Positions 1 to 8,474 of a DNA stretch of 42,700 nucleotides are shown here, in pieces. Below the pieces are notes generated by a model. That model saw only the letters and a program-made list of their open reading frames with translations, made no database searches and was not told the origin of the DNA. How positions within the stretch are numbered: the first letter of the stretch is position 1; the number at the start of each line of letters is the position of its first letter. Origin of the DNA: Arthrobacter sp. (lineage in GTDB: Bacteria; Actinomycetota; Actinomycetes; Actinomycetales; Micrococcaceae); assembly GCA_030146405.1 (NCBI GenBank), contig JASLBS010000030.1, positions 1-42,700 of the forward strand, in the 5' to 3' direction. The position numbers were made by a program, and so were the translations under genes.

Positions 1-49
1 TGACTTTGATGCGCTGCGCGAGCCGCGCGGCGCGGGCCGGATCTGCCAT
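1..49 (-). CDS. rbfA: 30S ribosome-binding factor A, 5' fragment
   Basis: Only the first 16 codons lie in the window (MADPARAARLAQRIKV); the rest continues past base 1. This N-terminus is typical of actinobacterial RbfA, a cold-shock-linked KH-fold protein that binds the 30S subunit and helps mature the 5' end of 16S rRNA. The ATG is preceded by GTAGGAG about 7 nt upstream. It lies just downstream of infB on the same strand, the usual infB-rbfA order. Too little is visible to judge the protein further. Confidence 0.85.
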   Translation of the reverse strand, partial: MADPARAARLAQRIKV

Positions 50-114
50 TGCTGATACTCCTACGAAAGCGGATGTGGATGTGGAGCCCGGCGTGCGGAC
101 TCCGGCTGTATGAC

Positions 115-150
115 AGCACAGGCGCCCGGGACAACCAGGGCGCCTGTGCT
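115..150 (-). terminator. 13-bp hairpin between infB and rbfA
   Basis: Perfect inverted repeat: arms AGCACAGGCGCCC (115-127) and its complement (138-150) around a 10-nt loop, 11 nt after the infB stop. No U-rich tract follows on the minus strand. It may be a partial terminator, an attenuator or an mRNA-stabilising element rather than a full rho-independent terminator. Confidence 0.5.
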
Positions 151-160
151 GACCTACCTG

Positions 161-3103
161 CTAGACGCGGGGCTTCTCCCGCATCTCGAAGGTCTCGATG
201 GTGTCGCCTTCCTTGACATCGTTGAACGAGCCGAGGCCGATACCGCACTCGAAGTCCGTGCGGACCTCGGTGGCGTCGTCCTTGAACCGCTTCAGCGATT
301 CGACGGTGAGACCCTCGCCGATCACCTTGCCGTCGCGGCGGACGCGGGCCTTGGTGTTGCGGCGGATGATCCCGGACCGGACGATCGAACCGGCGATGTT
401 TCCGAACTTCGAGGAGCGGAACACTTCGCGGACCTCGGCGGTGCCGAGCTGGACCTCTTCGTACTCCGGCTTGAGCATGCCCTTGAGTGCAAGCTCAATG
501 TCATCGATCGCTGCGTAGATGACGGAGTAGAAGCGCATGTCCACGCCTTCACGCTCGGCCAGGTCGGCCACGCGCTCGGCGGGCTTGACGTTGAAGCCGA
601 TGATGATGGCGTTGTCCACTGTCGCCAGGTTGACGTCGTTCTGGGTGATGGCACCGACGCCACGGTGGATGACCCGCAGCTGGACGCCTTCGCCGACATC
701 GATCTTGAGGAGTGAATCCTCAAGGGCTTCAACGGCACCCGAAACATCGCCCTTGAGGATGAGGTTGAGGGTGTCAACCTTGCCCTCGGCCACAGCCTGG
801 TCGAAGTCCTCGAGGCTGATGCGCTTGCGGCGCTTCGCCAGGGCGGCGTTGCGGTCCGCGGTCTCGCGCTTCTCGGCGATCTGGCGGGCTGTGCGCTCGT
901 CGTCGGTGACGAAGAACGTGTCGCCTGCCCTCGGGACATTCGAGAGCCCCAGCACCTGGACCGGACGTGACGGACCGGCCGTCGTGACGACGTCGCCATT
1001 CTCGTCGAACATGGCACGGACGCGACCGTGGGCCGTTCCGGCGACGATGGTGTCTCCGACGTGCAGCGTTCCCGACTGGACCAGCACTGTCGCAACAGCG
1101 CCGCGGCCCTTGTCGAGGTTCGCCTCGATCGCGATACCGCGGGCGTCCTTGTTCGGGTTGGCCCGCATGTCGAGGGCGGCATCGGCGGTCAGCAGGACCG
1201 CTTCAAGCAGCTCGTCGATGCCGTCGCCCTTGAGTGCGGAGACGTGGACGAACATGGTGTCGCCACCGTACTCCTCGGGGACGAGGCCGTACTCGGTCAG
1301 CTGTCCCTTGACCTTGTCGGGGTTGGCGCCTTCCTTGTCCATCTTGTTCACGGCAACCACGATCGGCACATTCGCCGCCTGTGCGTGGTTGAGCGCCTCA
1401 ACGGTCTGGGGCATGACGCCGTCGTCCGCTGCGACAACCAGGACGGCGATGTCGGTGACGCTCGCACCTCGGGCACGCATGGCCGTGAAGGCCTCGTGTC
1501 CGGGGGTGTCGATGAAGGTGATGGCACGCGTGGTGTCCTCGTGGACGTGCTGGATCTGGTAGGCACCGATGTGCTGGGTGATACCACCGTGCTCGCCCTC
1601 GACGACCTTGGTGTTCCGGACGGCATCCAGGAGGCGCGTCTTACCGTGGTCGACGTGACCCATGACGGTGACGACAGGAGGACGTGCCTCGAGGTCGTCG
1701 TCGCCTTCGGCTTCCAGCTCGGCATCGAAGTCGATGTCGAAGCTGCTGAGGAGCTCGCGCTCCTCGTCCTCGGGCGAGACCACCTGGATCTTGTACCCCA
1801 GTTCGGTGCCCAGCACCTCGAACGTGTCCTCGTCCAGCGACTGGGTGGCCGTGGCCATCTCGCCGAGGTGGAAGAGCACCGTCACGAGTGCTGCGGGGTT
1901 CGCCTCGATCTTGTCGGCGAAGTCCGTGATGGACGAGCCGCGGCGCATGGTGACCACGGTGTTGCCGTCTCCGCGGGGTACGCTCACGCCACCCAGCGAA
2001 GGAGCCGACATCTGCTCGAGTTCCTGCCGCTTCGCGCGCTTCGACTTGCGCTGCTTGCCGCGACCGGCGCCGCCCTTGCCGAAGGCACCCGCGGTGCCGC
2101 CGCGTCCGCGACCGCCCTTGCCGAAGCCTCCGCCCGCGGGTGCTCCGCTGGGGCTGTTGGGTGCGCCGCCGGGTCCGCGGCGGGGACCGGCACCTGCTGC
2201 ACCGGGCGCTCCGCGACCGGGGGCCGCAGGACGCTCGGTACGGTTGGGCATCATCCCGGGAGTGGGACGCGAGCCCGGGGCACCGCCCGGACGGGGAGCA
2301 CCGGGACGCGGTGCACCCGGACGGGGGCCGCCCGCACCGGCTGCGGGGCGCGGTCCACCGGCACCGGCTGCGGGGCGTGGACCACCGGCACCGGCAGCAG
2401 GACGCTGCTGGGCCTCGTCACGCCGACCCGGCCGAGGCATGCCCTGCGAGGGAGCGAACGGGTTGTTGCCCGGACGCGATGTGCGCTCCGAGGGTCGATC
2501 GGCACCGCGATCGGTCTCGCCGCGGCGCGAACCCATGCCCTGCGAGGGAGCGAACGGATTGTTGCCCGGACGGGGTGCGCCGCCGGGACGTGCACCCGAG
2601 GGGCGCGTGCTACCGGCCGAGGGAGCGGCCGGCGGGGTTGCGGGCCGCGGTGCAGGGCGGGCGCCGGGCTTCGAGGCCTCGCCACCGGTGCTCTGCGTCG
2701 GTGCGGGGGCCTCCTGTGCCGGGGCGGGGGTCTCCTGTGCTGCGGGAGCCGGAATCTCCGCCGGGGCGGCGCTGTCCGAGAACGGCGACGCCTGGGGTGC
2801 GGCGGGGGCAGCAGGTGCGGCGGGCGCTGCAGGGGCCGGAGCCTCGGGAGCTGCCTGGGCACCGGGCTTGGGGCCTGCCGGGGTGGGTGCGGACGGCGCC
2901 GGGGTGGCGGGCCGCGCGGGTGCTGGAGCAGCCTTGGGGGTGGCTGCGTCAGGGAAGGCGCCGCGAAGTTTCTTCACGACGGGCGCTTCGATGGTCGATG
3001 AGGCGGACCGGACGAATTCGCCCAGTTCCTGCAGTTTCGCAACTGCGTCTTTCGAGGTTATACCGAGCTCTTTGGCGAGCTCGTGTACGCGGACCTTGGC
3101 CAC
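161..3103 (-). CDS. infB: Translation initiation factor IF-2
   Basis: The 980-aa GTPase delivers fMet-tRNA to the 30S subunit and promotes 50S joining. An IF2_N domain spans about residues 1-55. A very long Ala/Pro/Gly/Arg-rich linker (about 60-360) follows, then a basic stretch and a second IF2_N-like region (about 385-440). The G domain has GHVDHGKT near 482 and NKMD near 586, followed by the C-terminal beta-barrel and fMet-tRNA-binding domains. The start is GTG with AGGAGA five nt upstream; an ATG one base upstream is out of frame. The length and linker are typical of Actinobacteria. The linker holds two copies of RPGNNPFAPSQGM and three tandem RPAAGAGGP units. Last complete gene of the rimP-nusA-ylxR-infB operon. 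Confidence 0.97.
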   Translation of the reverse strand: MAKVRVHELAKELGITSKDAVAKLQELGEFVRSASSTIEAPVVKKLRGAFPDAATPKAAPAPARPATPAPSAPTPAGPKPGAQAAPEAPAPAAPAAPAAPAAPQASPFSDSAAPAEIPAPAAQETPAPAQEAPAPTQSTGGEASKPGARPAPRPATPPAAPSAGSTRPSGARPGGAPRPGNNPFAPSQGMGSRRGETDRGADRPSERTSRPGNNPFAPSQGMPRPGRRDEAQQRPAAGAGGPRPAAGAGGPRPAAGAGGPRPGAPRPGAPRPGGAPGSRPTPGMMPNRTERPAAPGRGAPGAAGAGPRRGPGGAPNSPSGAPAGGGFGKGGRGRGGTAGAFGKGGAGRGKQRKSKRAKRQELEQMSAPSLGGVSVPRGDGNTVVTMRRGSSITDFADKIEANPAALVTVLFHLGEMATATQSLDEDTFEVLGTELGYKIQVVSPEDEERELLSSFDIDFDAELEAEGDDDLEARPPVVTVMGHVDHGKTRLLDAVRNTKVVEGEHGGITQHIGAYQIQHVHEDTTRAITFIDTPGHEAFTAMRARGASVTDIAVLVVAADDGVMPQTVEALNHAQAANVPIVVAVNKMDKEGANPDKVKGQLTEYGLVPEEYGGDTMFVHVSALKGDGIDELLEAVLLTADAALDMRANPNKDARGIAIEANLDKGRGAVATVLVQSGTLHVGDTIVAGTAHGRVRAMFDENGDVVTTAGPSRPVQVLGLSNVPRAGDTFFVTDDERTARQIAEKRETADRNAALAKRRKRISLEDFDQAVAEGKVDTLNLILKGDVSGAVEALEDSLLKIDVGEGVQLRVIHRGVGAITQNDVNLATVDNAIIIGFNVKPAERVADLAEREGVDMRFYSVIYAAIDDIELALKGMLKPEYEEVQLGTAEVREVFRSSKFGNIAGSIVRSGIIRRNTKARVRRDGKVIGEGLTVESLKRFKDDATEVRTDFECGIGLGSFNDVKEGDTIETFEMREKPRV
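2325..2405 (-). repeat. Three 27-bp tandem units in the infB linker
   Basis: Three nearly identical 27-bp units encode RPAAGAGGP three times in the disordered IF-2 linker. Boundaries are approximate. A separate pair of about 35-bp near-identical segments (around 2443 and 2535) encodes the duplicated NNPFAPSQGM motif. Such repeats expand and contract readily and can cause assembly errors. Confidence 0.7.
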
Positions 3104-3198
3104 ATTTCTCCTGTCTCGGTCCGCACCGAGTCAGGCACGAACCTCTATTTCCTACTGCTGATCCCAGCCGCGAGGGCGCCTGGCAGATCCAATGCAGA

Positions 3199-3224
3199 GC
3201 ACAACGAATTGATCATCGTTGTGC
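3199..3224 (-). other. 9-bp hairpin in the ylxR-infB gap
   Basis: Arms GCACAACGA (3199-3207) and TCGTTGTGC (3216-3224) flank an 8-nt loop two nt after the ylxR stop, in the 123-bp gap before infB. No U tract follows. Possibly an RNA-processing or stability element; function unknown. Confidence 0.4.
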
Positions 3225-3226
3225 AC

Positions 3227-3628
3227 TCATCGCTGGATGCTCATCGGGTTTCCATAAGGGTTCTGACCCTCTTTCAGGGAGGACGATGGTTTGTCGGAAC
3301 GCCGTTGCCGTCGTTCCAGGTATGACTGGAAATCCACTGCCAGTTGTGCAGTGTCCACCGGCCCGCGGAAGGCCCGGTTGAAGGCTTTCCGTTTGACGGC
3401 TGTTTCCATGCATGCCGGGTCGGGGTGCAGCCAAGCACCCCGTCCGGAGAGCCGGCGTCGCTCGTCGATGACGGCCATGTTCCGTCCATCGAGCGCTCGA
3501 GCGACAACCCGCATCACGTGTGACTGGCGATCCTTCCGGCGGCATCCGACGCAGGTGCGTACTGGATGGGGATCCTCCGGACGACGCCCGGGATGTTCCG
3601 GGCACGACGGCGCAGCAGTCCCTTCCAT
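3227..3628 (-). CDS. ylxR: YlxR family RNA-binding protein (DUF448)
   Basis: The 133-aa small basic protein sits between nusA and infB, where YlxR proteins occur in most bacteria. It carries VRTCVGCRRK (residues about 23-32) and the GRGAWLHPD segment, both hallmarks of the DUF448 fold. Firmicute homologues (RnpM) bind RNase P RNA; the actinobacterial role is less clear. The chosen ATG has GGAAGGGG five nt upstream, 35 nt after the nusA stop. The open frame extends further upstream but only as an overlap with nusA. The C-terminal tail is rich in Arg, Ser and Lys. Confidence 0.88.
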   Translation of the reverse strand: MEGTAAPSCPEHPGRRPEDPHPVRTCVGCRRKDRQSHVMRVVARALDGRNMAVIDERRRLSGRGAWLHPDPACMETAVKRKAFNRAFRGPVDTAQLAVDFQSYLERRQRRSDKPSSSLKEGQNPYGNPMSIQR

Positions 3629-3663
3629 TCTACCCCTTCCGCTGCCGACCGCCGACCCTCGGC

Positions 3664-4647
3664 TCAGGCCTGGGCAGGCGGGGCTGCGGCGTCGGAGACG
3701 ATGTCGATCCGCCATCCGGTGAGCTTCGCGGCGAGACGCGCATTCTGTCCCTCCTTGCCGATGGCCAGCGAGAGCTGGTAGTCCGGCACCACCACGCGGG
3801 CTGAGCGCGTGGCCTCGTCCGTGATCGTGACCGCGGTGACGCGCGACGGCGAGAGCGAGCTCGCGATGAAGGCGGCGGGGTCGTCGTTGTAGTCGACGAT
3901 GTCGATCTTCTCGTCGTTCAGCTCGTTCATGACGGCACGGACCCGGGTGCCCATCTCGCCGATGCACGCCCCCTTCGCGTTGACGCCGGGCACGTTGGCC
4001 CGCACGGCGATCTTGGTGCGGTGGCCCGCCTCGCGCGCCATGGCCACGATCTCCACCGTGGAATCCGCGATCTCCGGGACCTCCAGTTCGAAGAGCTTCC
4101 GGACGAGTCCGGGGTGTGATCGGGACAGCGTGATCGAGGGGCCCTTCATGCCACGGTGCACGTCCACCACGAAGGCACGCAGGCGTGTCCCGTGCAGGTA
4201 CTTCTCACCGGGGACCTGTTCGGGCGGGGGCAGCACGGCTTCCACCGACCCCAGGTTGACCTGGATCATGTGCGGGTTGTTGCCCTGCTGGATCATGCCC
4301 GCCACGAGTTCACCCTCCTTGCCGCGGAACTCGCCGAGGATGTTCTCGTCCTCCGCGTCCCGCAGGCGCTGCAGGATGATCTGGCGGGCCGTGCTGGCCG
4401 CGATCCGCCCGAAGCCGGTCGGGGTGTCGTCGAACTCGCCGACGGTCTCGCCCTCGTCGTCCTTCTCGGTGGCCCAGATGGTGACGTGACCGTTGCGGCG
4501 GTCCAGCTCGGCGCGTGCGGTCTCCTGCGCCCCGGGCGTGCGGTGGTAGGCGATCAGCAGTGCCTGCTCGATCGTGGGGACCAGTTTGTCCAGCGGGATC
4601 TCGCGTTCTCGCTCCAGGAGCCTCAACGCGCTCATATCAATGTCCAT
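3664..4647 (-). CDS. nusA: Transcription termination/antitermination factor NusA
   Basis: The 327-aa protein binds RNA polymerase and nascent RNA and modulates pausing, termination and antitermination. The N-terminal RNAP-binding domain starts MDIDMSALRLLE, followed by an S1 domain (about 110-180) and two KH domains; KGACIGEMGTRV marks the first. The C-terminal acidic repeats of E. coli NusA are absent, as is usual in Actinobacteria. The start is ATG with GAGAGG six nt upstream. It begins 12 nt after the rimP stop, so co-transcription is expected. Confidence 0.96.
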   Translation of the reverse strand: MDIDMSALRLLEREREIPLDKLVPTIEQALLIAYHRTPGAQETARAELDRRNGHVTIWATEKDDEGETVGEFDDTPTGFGRIAASTARQIILQRLRDAEDENILGEFRGKEGELVAGMIQQGNNPHMIQVNLGSVEAVLPPPEQVPGEKYLHGTRLRAFVVDVHRGMKGPSITLSRSHPGLVRKLFELEVPEIADSTVEIVAMAREAGHRTKIAVRANVPGVNAKGACIGEMGTRVRAVMNELNDEKIDIVDYNDDPAAFIASSLSPSRVTAVTITDEATRSARVVVPDYQLSLAIGKEGQNARLAAKLTGWRIDIVSDAAAPPAQA

Positions 4648-4659
4648 GGGGTGCCTCTC

Positions 4660-5289
4660 TTAGGCGTGGTGCTCGGCGCCGGAGGGGTCCGGATCGCTTC
4701 CATCGCTGTGATCGTGGTGGTCGTCCTCGAGATGCGCGAATTCGACCTGGACGGTCCCCTTGCGGATCTTCGCGAACTCCAGGGTGAGCGGGTCACCCTG
4801 TTTGGGTTTCATGCCCTTCTTGACGGGCAACTGCGGGATCAGTCGGATCCCGGTGTCGGTGACGTCCTGCAGGCGCCCGAGGATCACGTCGCCGCTGACC
4901 GGCTTCACCTCGACCATGCGCCCTGCGTTGCGGCGCCAGTGCCGCGGTTCGGTGAGGGGTCGGGAGACGCCGGGTGAGGAGATCTCCAGGTTGTACGGGC
5001 GGTCGTCGTCCTCGGGATCGTCGTCCATCGCGGCGGAGAGATCCGTGGAGATGGCCGAGATCACATCGAGACCCACGCTGCCGGTGGTGTCCTCGGGCAG
5101 ATCCACCACCACGCTGATGGTGCGGTGGGAACCCGCCATCTTGATGTCCACGTCCTCGAGGAACAGGTTGTGCTGCTGGACCACGGGCTGCAACCTGATC
5201 CGTAACCGCTGCGCTTCGGCCTGCAATTCGGCTTCGGACGCCGACCTGCGGGTCGAGGCGTGATTGTCGTTCCCGGACCGGACCGCCAT
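4660..5289 (-). CDS. rimP: Ribosome maturation factor RimP
   Basis: The 209-aa protein assists late 30S assembly. The N-terminal alpha/beta domain carries LEISSPGVSRPLTEPRHW, the family signature, and an SH3-like C-terminal domain follows. The tail is acidic and His-rich (EDDHHDHSDG). ATG at 5289 was chosen because GAGGAGGAGG lies about 7 nt upstream; the frame could extend 15 codons to 5334 without a comparable site. First gene of the operon, divergent from the DUF4439 gene. No promoter matches consensus well enough to call. Confidence 0.93.
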   Translation of the reverse strand: MAVRSGNDNHASTRRSASEAELQAEAQRLRIRLQPVVQQHNLFLEDVDIKMAGSHRTISVVVDLPEDTTGSVGLDVISAISTDLSAAMDDDPEDDDRPYNLEISSPGVSRPLTEPRHWRRNAGRMVEVKPVSGDVILGRLQDVTDTGIRLIPQLPVKKGMKPKQGDPLTLEFAKIRKGTVQVEFAHLEDDHHDHSDGSDPDPSGAEHHA

Positions 5290-5376
5290 GGCTGCCTCCT
5301 CCTCGATGATGTTGTCCATCAAGAGTACCGACATTCCGTGGTCCCGGATGTATGGGTGCGGAAAAGCGGGTCCACC

Positions 5377-6639
5377 ATGGCATCATCGATTCCTGTGCGA
5401 ACGCGGCGGCCGACAGGCGGGGAACAGGGGCGCGGGGAGCCCGCTGCCCCGGCTCACCCACATGCCGTCCGCCGGTCGGCGAGGGTACTCGGAACACTCG
5501 TCGCACTGCTGCTCGCCGTGGGTATCGGCCTCGATACGGACTCCCACGATCCGGAACCGCCGATCCACTCCCCCTTTGCGCAGGCGCAGGTGGACGCCGA
5601 GGAACGCTACCGCACGCTGGCCGCCGACCTACGGATGGCAGCCCCGGCCGCCACAGCGCTCGGACCGCAACTGCTCTCCCTCGCCTCGGACCTCGATGCG
5701 CAGGCCGACGCCGTGGCACTCCCGCGCCCGGCCGAGAGCCCGGTGGACGACGCTCGGACCGACGGGCCCTCGCCCATCGGCGATCCGTCCGCACCCGCGG
5801 AAGGAGCGTCCCCCGACATCACCCCGGATGCGCCCGCACCCACGCCGGCGGACGTGCTGCAGCGACTCCGGGCCAGCTCCCTGCTCAGTCTGCTCTCCGC
5901 GGTGGACGCCGAGCCCGGCCCCAGCAGGGTCCTCGCCGCGGCCGGTGCAAACCAGTGGCGGCACACGGTGCTCCTCGCAGACGCCCTCGGCGAGGACTCG
6001 GGCCTTCCGGCTGCAGGCTCCTTCCCGGCCGCCGACCTGTCCGCGGGCACGGGGCTCTTCGCGGACGTGGCGCCCCCCGTGCCCGCCGCGACAGCCGACG
6101 CGTCGTCTCCGGCGCCTGCGGGGGCCGGAGACGAAGCTTCCGCGGACACCGGCGACTGCGTCGGGACGCCGCTCGGATCCGACGCCGACCGCCGGGCCCT
6201 GCTCACGGCCCTGACCGCCGAGGAACAGGCCGGCTACGCGTACGAGGTGGCGGCGGCGCTGCAGCCCGAGCAGGGCGGACTCCTCGAGGAATCCGCCCTG
6301 CACGCAGCGGCCGCGGACACTGCAGCAGACCGTCTTGCAGCACTCTGCTCCCCCGCGGATCCGGCGCCGCCGGGTTTCGCCCTGGGCCAGGTCTTCCGCG
6401 CTGACCCGGTTGCCGCCCTCCGGGTGATGGAGCAGGAGCATGCGGCCATGTACGCGGGAGTGATCCCGACCGTGAGCCGGGCCGAGCGCGGATGGGCGAT
6501 CGCCTCCCTGACGGCGTCGGTCCAGCGCAGCGCGTCGGCAGGCACAGCACTGGAGACCTTCCCGGGTCTCCGCGTGGCTCCACCAGAGGGAACCCCGGCG
6601 ACTGGTCCGGATGCGGATGCCGGGACGTCCGATGGTTGA
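5377..6639 (+). CDS. Ferritin-like DUF4439 protein with N-terminal membrane anchor
   Basis: About 420 aa. A basic N-terminus precedes one hydrophobic segment (about 36-53, LGTLVALLLAVGIGL), so the rest is probably outside the membrane as an anchored or signal-peptide protein. A long Ala/Pro/Asp-rich region follows, then a C-terminal ferritin-like helical domain (about 270-400) with TAEEQAGYAYE and MEQEHAAMY, whose Glu/His residues could bind metal. This matches DUF4439, often found beside rimP in Actinobacteria; biochemical role unknown. The start is uncertain: ATG 5377 has a weak ribosome-binding site, and the frame stays open upstream, overlapping rimP. The downstream kinase gene overlaps its stop. 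Confidence 0.75.
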   Translation: MASSIPVRTRRPTGGEQGRGEPAAPAHPHAVRRSARVLGTLVALLLAVGIGLDTDSHDPEPPIHSPFAQAQVDAEERYRTLAADLRMAAPAATALGPQLLSLASDLDAQADAVALPRPAESPVDDARTDGPSPIGDPSAPAEGASPDITPDAPAPTPADVLQRLRASSLLSLLSAVDAEPGPSRVLAAAGANQWRHTVLLADALGEDSGLPAAGSFPAADLSAGTGLFADVAPPVPAATADASSPAPAGAGDEASADTGDCVGTPLGSDADRRALLTALTAEEQAGYAYEVAAALQPEQGGLLEESALHAAAADTAADRLAALCSPADPAPPGFALGQVFRADPVAALRVMEQEHAAMYAGVIPTVSRAERGWAIASLTASVQRSASAGTALETFPGLRVAPPEGTPATGPDADAGTSDG

Positions 6640-7654
6640 GCGTGGGAACACCGCCGGACGGACACCCCCACTTCCGCCGCAGCTGCTCATCAGCGCGCGC
6701 AGCATCCCCGGTGGTGCCCGCTGGGTGCGCGACTGGCCCGATTTGCTGCAGGACCGCCTCGAAGCCTGGCACCTCGAGCTCGATCTGCTCCCCGGCCGGG
6801 CCGCGTGGGCGGGCCGGTGCGCCGTCGTCCTCCCGGTCCTGCGCCGGCACGGCGTCGGACGGCAACCGGCGGCCCTGAAACTCACCATCCCGCACGAGGA
6901 GGCCCTGCCCGAGCCGGACGCCCTCGAACTGTGGGACGGCGTGGGCGCCGTCCGCCTGCTCGCGGCATCCCGCGAGCGTTTCGCCCTGCTGCTGGAACGC
7001 CTCGACGGCGACCACTCGCTGAAGGACGTCCCCCTCGACAGGACACCCGACCCGTGGGCGAGCGTGCTGCGGCGGTTGTCCGTCGCCGCCGGCACCACGG
7101 CACCCTGGTCCGGCTTCCCGCGCCTCTCGGTGGAGGCCGAGCAGTGGACGGACACGCTCCCCGAGCAGTGGCAGCACCTCGGTGAGCCGTTCCCACGCAG
7201 CCTCCTCGATGCGGCGCTCGATGTCTGCTCGGAGCGCGGGGTGGTGGGACGGCGGTGGGACCACGACGTCCTGGTGCACTCCGACCTCCACTACGAGAAT
7301 CTGCTGCCTGCTCCGTCGGGCCGGCCGAGAGAGTTCACGGCCATCGATCCGAAGCCGGTGATCGGCGACGCCGAGTACGCCGTCGCGCCCATGCTGTGGA
7401 ACCGACTCGGCGAGCTCGACGCCGACGACCCGGCCGGTCACCTGCGGGCCCACTGCCTGGCGCTCAGCACGGCGGCCGGTCTCGACGCAGAGCTGGCGAT
7501 CGGCTGGACCGTGGTCCGTGAGACCAGGAACGCGCTGTCCTACCTCGACCACGGAAGGACCGCCGACGCCGATCGGTCCCTGTGGGTGGCGAGCTCGGTC
7601 CTGGGGCGGACACTCGACGGGCTACGCCCGGTCGGTGAGCTGCCGACCCTCTAG
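6632..7654 (+). CDS. Aminoglycoside/hydroxyurea-type phosphotransferase
   Basis: The 340-aa protein fits the APH(6)/hydroxyurea kinase family of small-molecule kinases. HSDLHYEN (about 216-223) holds the catalytic Asp and metal-binding Asn, and IDPKPVIGD (about 237-245) holds the DxxG-like metal Asp. The substrate cannot be predicted; many chromosomal members have no known resistance role. ATG 6632 overlaps the upstream stop by 8 nt, implying translational coupling; an in-frame ATG at 6611 is possible. The gene ends in CTAG shared with the convergent permease gene. Confidence 0.82.
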   Translation: MVERGNTAGRTPPLPPQLLISARSIPGGARWVRDWPDLLQDRLEAWHLELDLLPGRAAWAGRCAVVLPVLRRHGVGRQPAALKLTIPHEEALPEPDALELWDGVGAVRLLAASRERFALLLERLDGDHSLKDVPLDRTPDPWASVLRRLSVAAGTTAPWSGFPRLSVEAEQWTDTLPEQWQHLGEPFPRSLLDAALDVCSERGVVGRRWDHDVLVHSDLHYENLLPAPSGRPREFTAIDPKPVIGDAEYAVAPMLWNRLGELDADDPAGHLRAHCLALSTAAGLDAELAIGWTVVRETRNALSYLDHGRTADADRSLWVASSVLGRTLDGLRPVGELPTL

Positions 7655-8463
7655 GCCCCGGCCAGGAGCGGACGCACGTTCTCCACCCAGACGTCGTACC
7701 CGAGCTTCAGGATCAGCGCACCCACCACGGCGAGGAAGACGATCCGGATGAAGCCACTGCCCTGCTTGATGGCCATGCGCGAGCCCGTGTAGCCGCCCGC
7801 CATGTTCGCGACGCCGAGCAGCAGCCCGAGACCCCACAGGATGGACCCGTTGGGCAGGAAGAACATGAGGGCGCCGAAGTTGGTGGCCATGTTGACGATC
7901 TTGGCCTTCGCGCTGGCGCCGAGGAAGTTGTAGCCGAGCAGGGTGACCATGGCGATGATCAGGAAGGATCCCGTTCCGGGTCCGATCAGCCCGTCGTAGA
8001 AACCGATCACGAGCCCGATCGCACCCGCCGTGCCGTAGTGCCGGGCGCCCTGGTGGCGGAGTTCGGTCAGCGCGCCCACGGTCGGCTTCACGGCGGTGAA
8101 CACCGCCACCGCGACGAGTGCGACCACGATGATCGGTTTGAACACCGACGACGGCAGGGACGCCGCGAGGATCGCACCACCGAAGCTCCCGGCCAGGGCG
8201 ATCCCCGCCATGGGGAGCGCCGTGCGCAGATCGGGATGCGCACGGCGGTAGTAGGTGATGGCGCTGGTCGTGGTGCCGAAGATGGATCCCAGCTTGTTGG
8301 TGGCCAGCGCCTGTACCGGCGTGATGCCGGGGATCAGGAGCAGCGCAGGCAGCTGGAGGAGTCCTCCCCCGCCCACCACGGCGTCCACCCAGCCGGCGGC
8401 GAAGCCCGCGACGAGCACCAGCAGGATCGTGGCGAGGTGCAGTTCCTCGAGTCCCGACGCCAA
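7651..8463 (-). CDS. TSUP family membrane permease (TauE/SafE-like)
   Basis: The 270-aa integral membrane protein has about eight hydrophobic segments. GWVDAVVGGGGLLQLPALLL (about 25-44) and the matching second-half segment GFYDGLIGPGTGSF are hallmarks of the TauE/SafE family, which moves sulfite, sulfoacetate or other organic sulfur and carboxylate anions. Substrate unknown. The start appears to be TTG at 8463 with AGGA just upstream; no in-frame ATG or GTG precedes the first helix. It begins 11 nt after the proS stop and is probably co-transcribed with it. Confidence 0.86.
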   Translation of the reverse strand: MASGLEELHLATILLVLVAGFAAGWVDAVVGGGGLLQLPALLLIPGITPVQALATNKLGSIFGTTTSAITYYRRAHPDLRTALPMAGIALAGSFGGAILAASLPSSVFKPIIVVALVAVAVFTAVKPTVGALTELRHQGARHYGTAGAIGLVIGFYDGLIGPGTGSFLIIAMVTLLGYNFLGASAKAKIVNMATNFGALMFFLPNGSILWGLGLLLGVANMAGGYTGSRMAIKQGSGFIRIVFLAVVGALILKLGYDVWVENVRPLLAGA

Positions 8464-8474
8464 GGGTCCTGGTC

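Noticed and set aside
1028..3001. 657-codon open frame on the plus strand opposite infB
   Set aside because: High-GC antisense shadow of infB; composition is repetitive Arg/Gly/Thr/Cys with no family motif.
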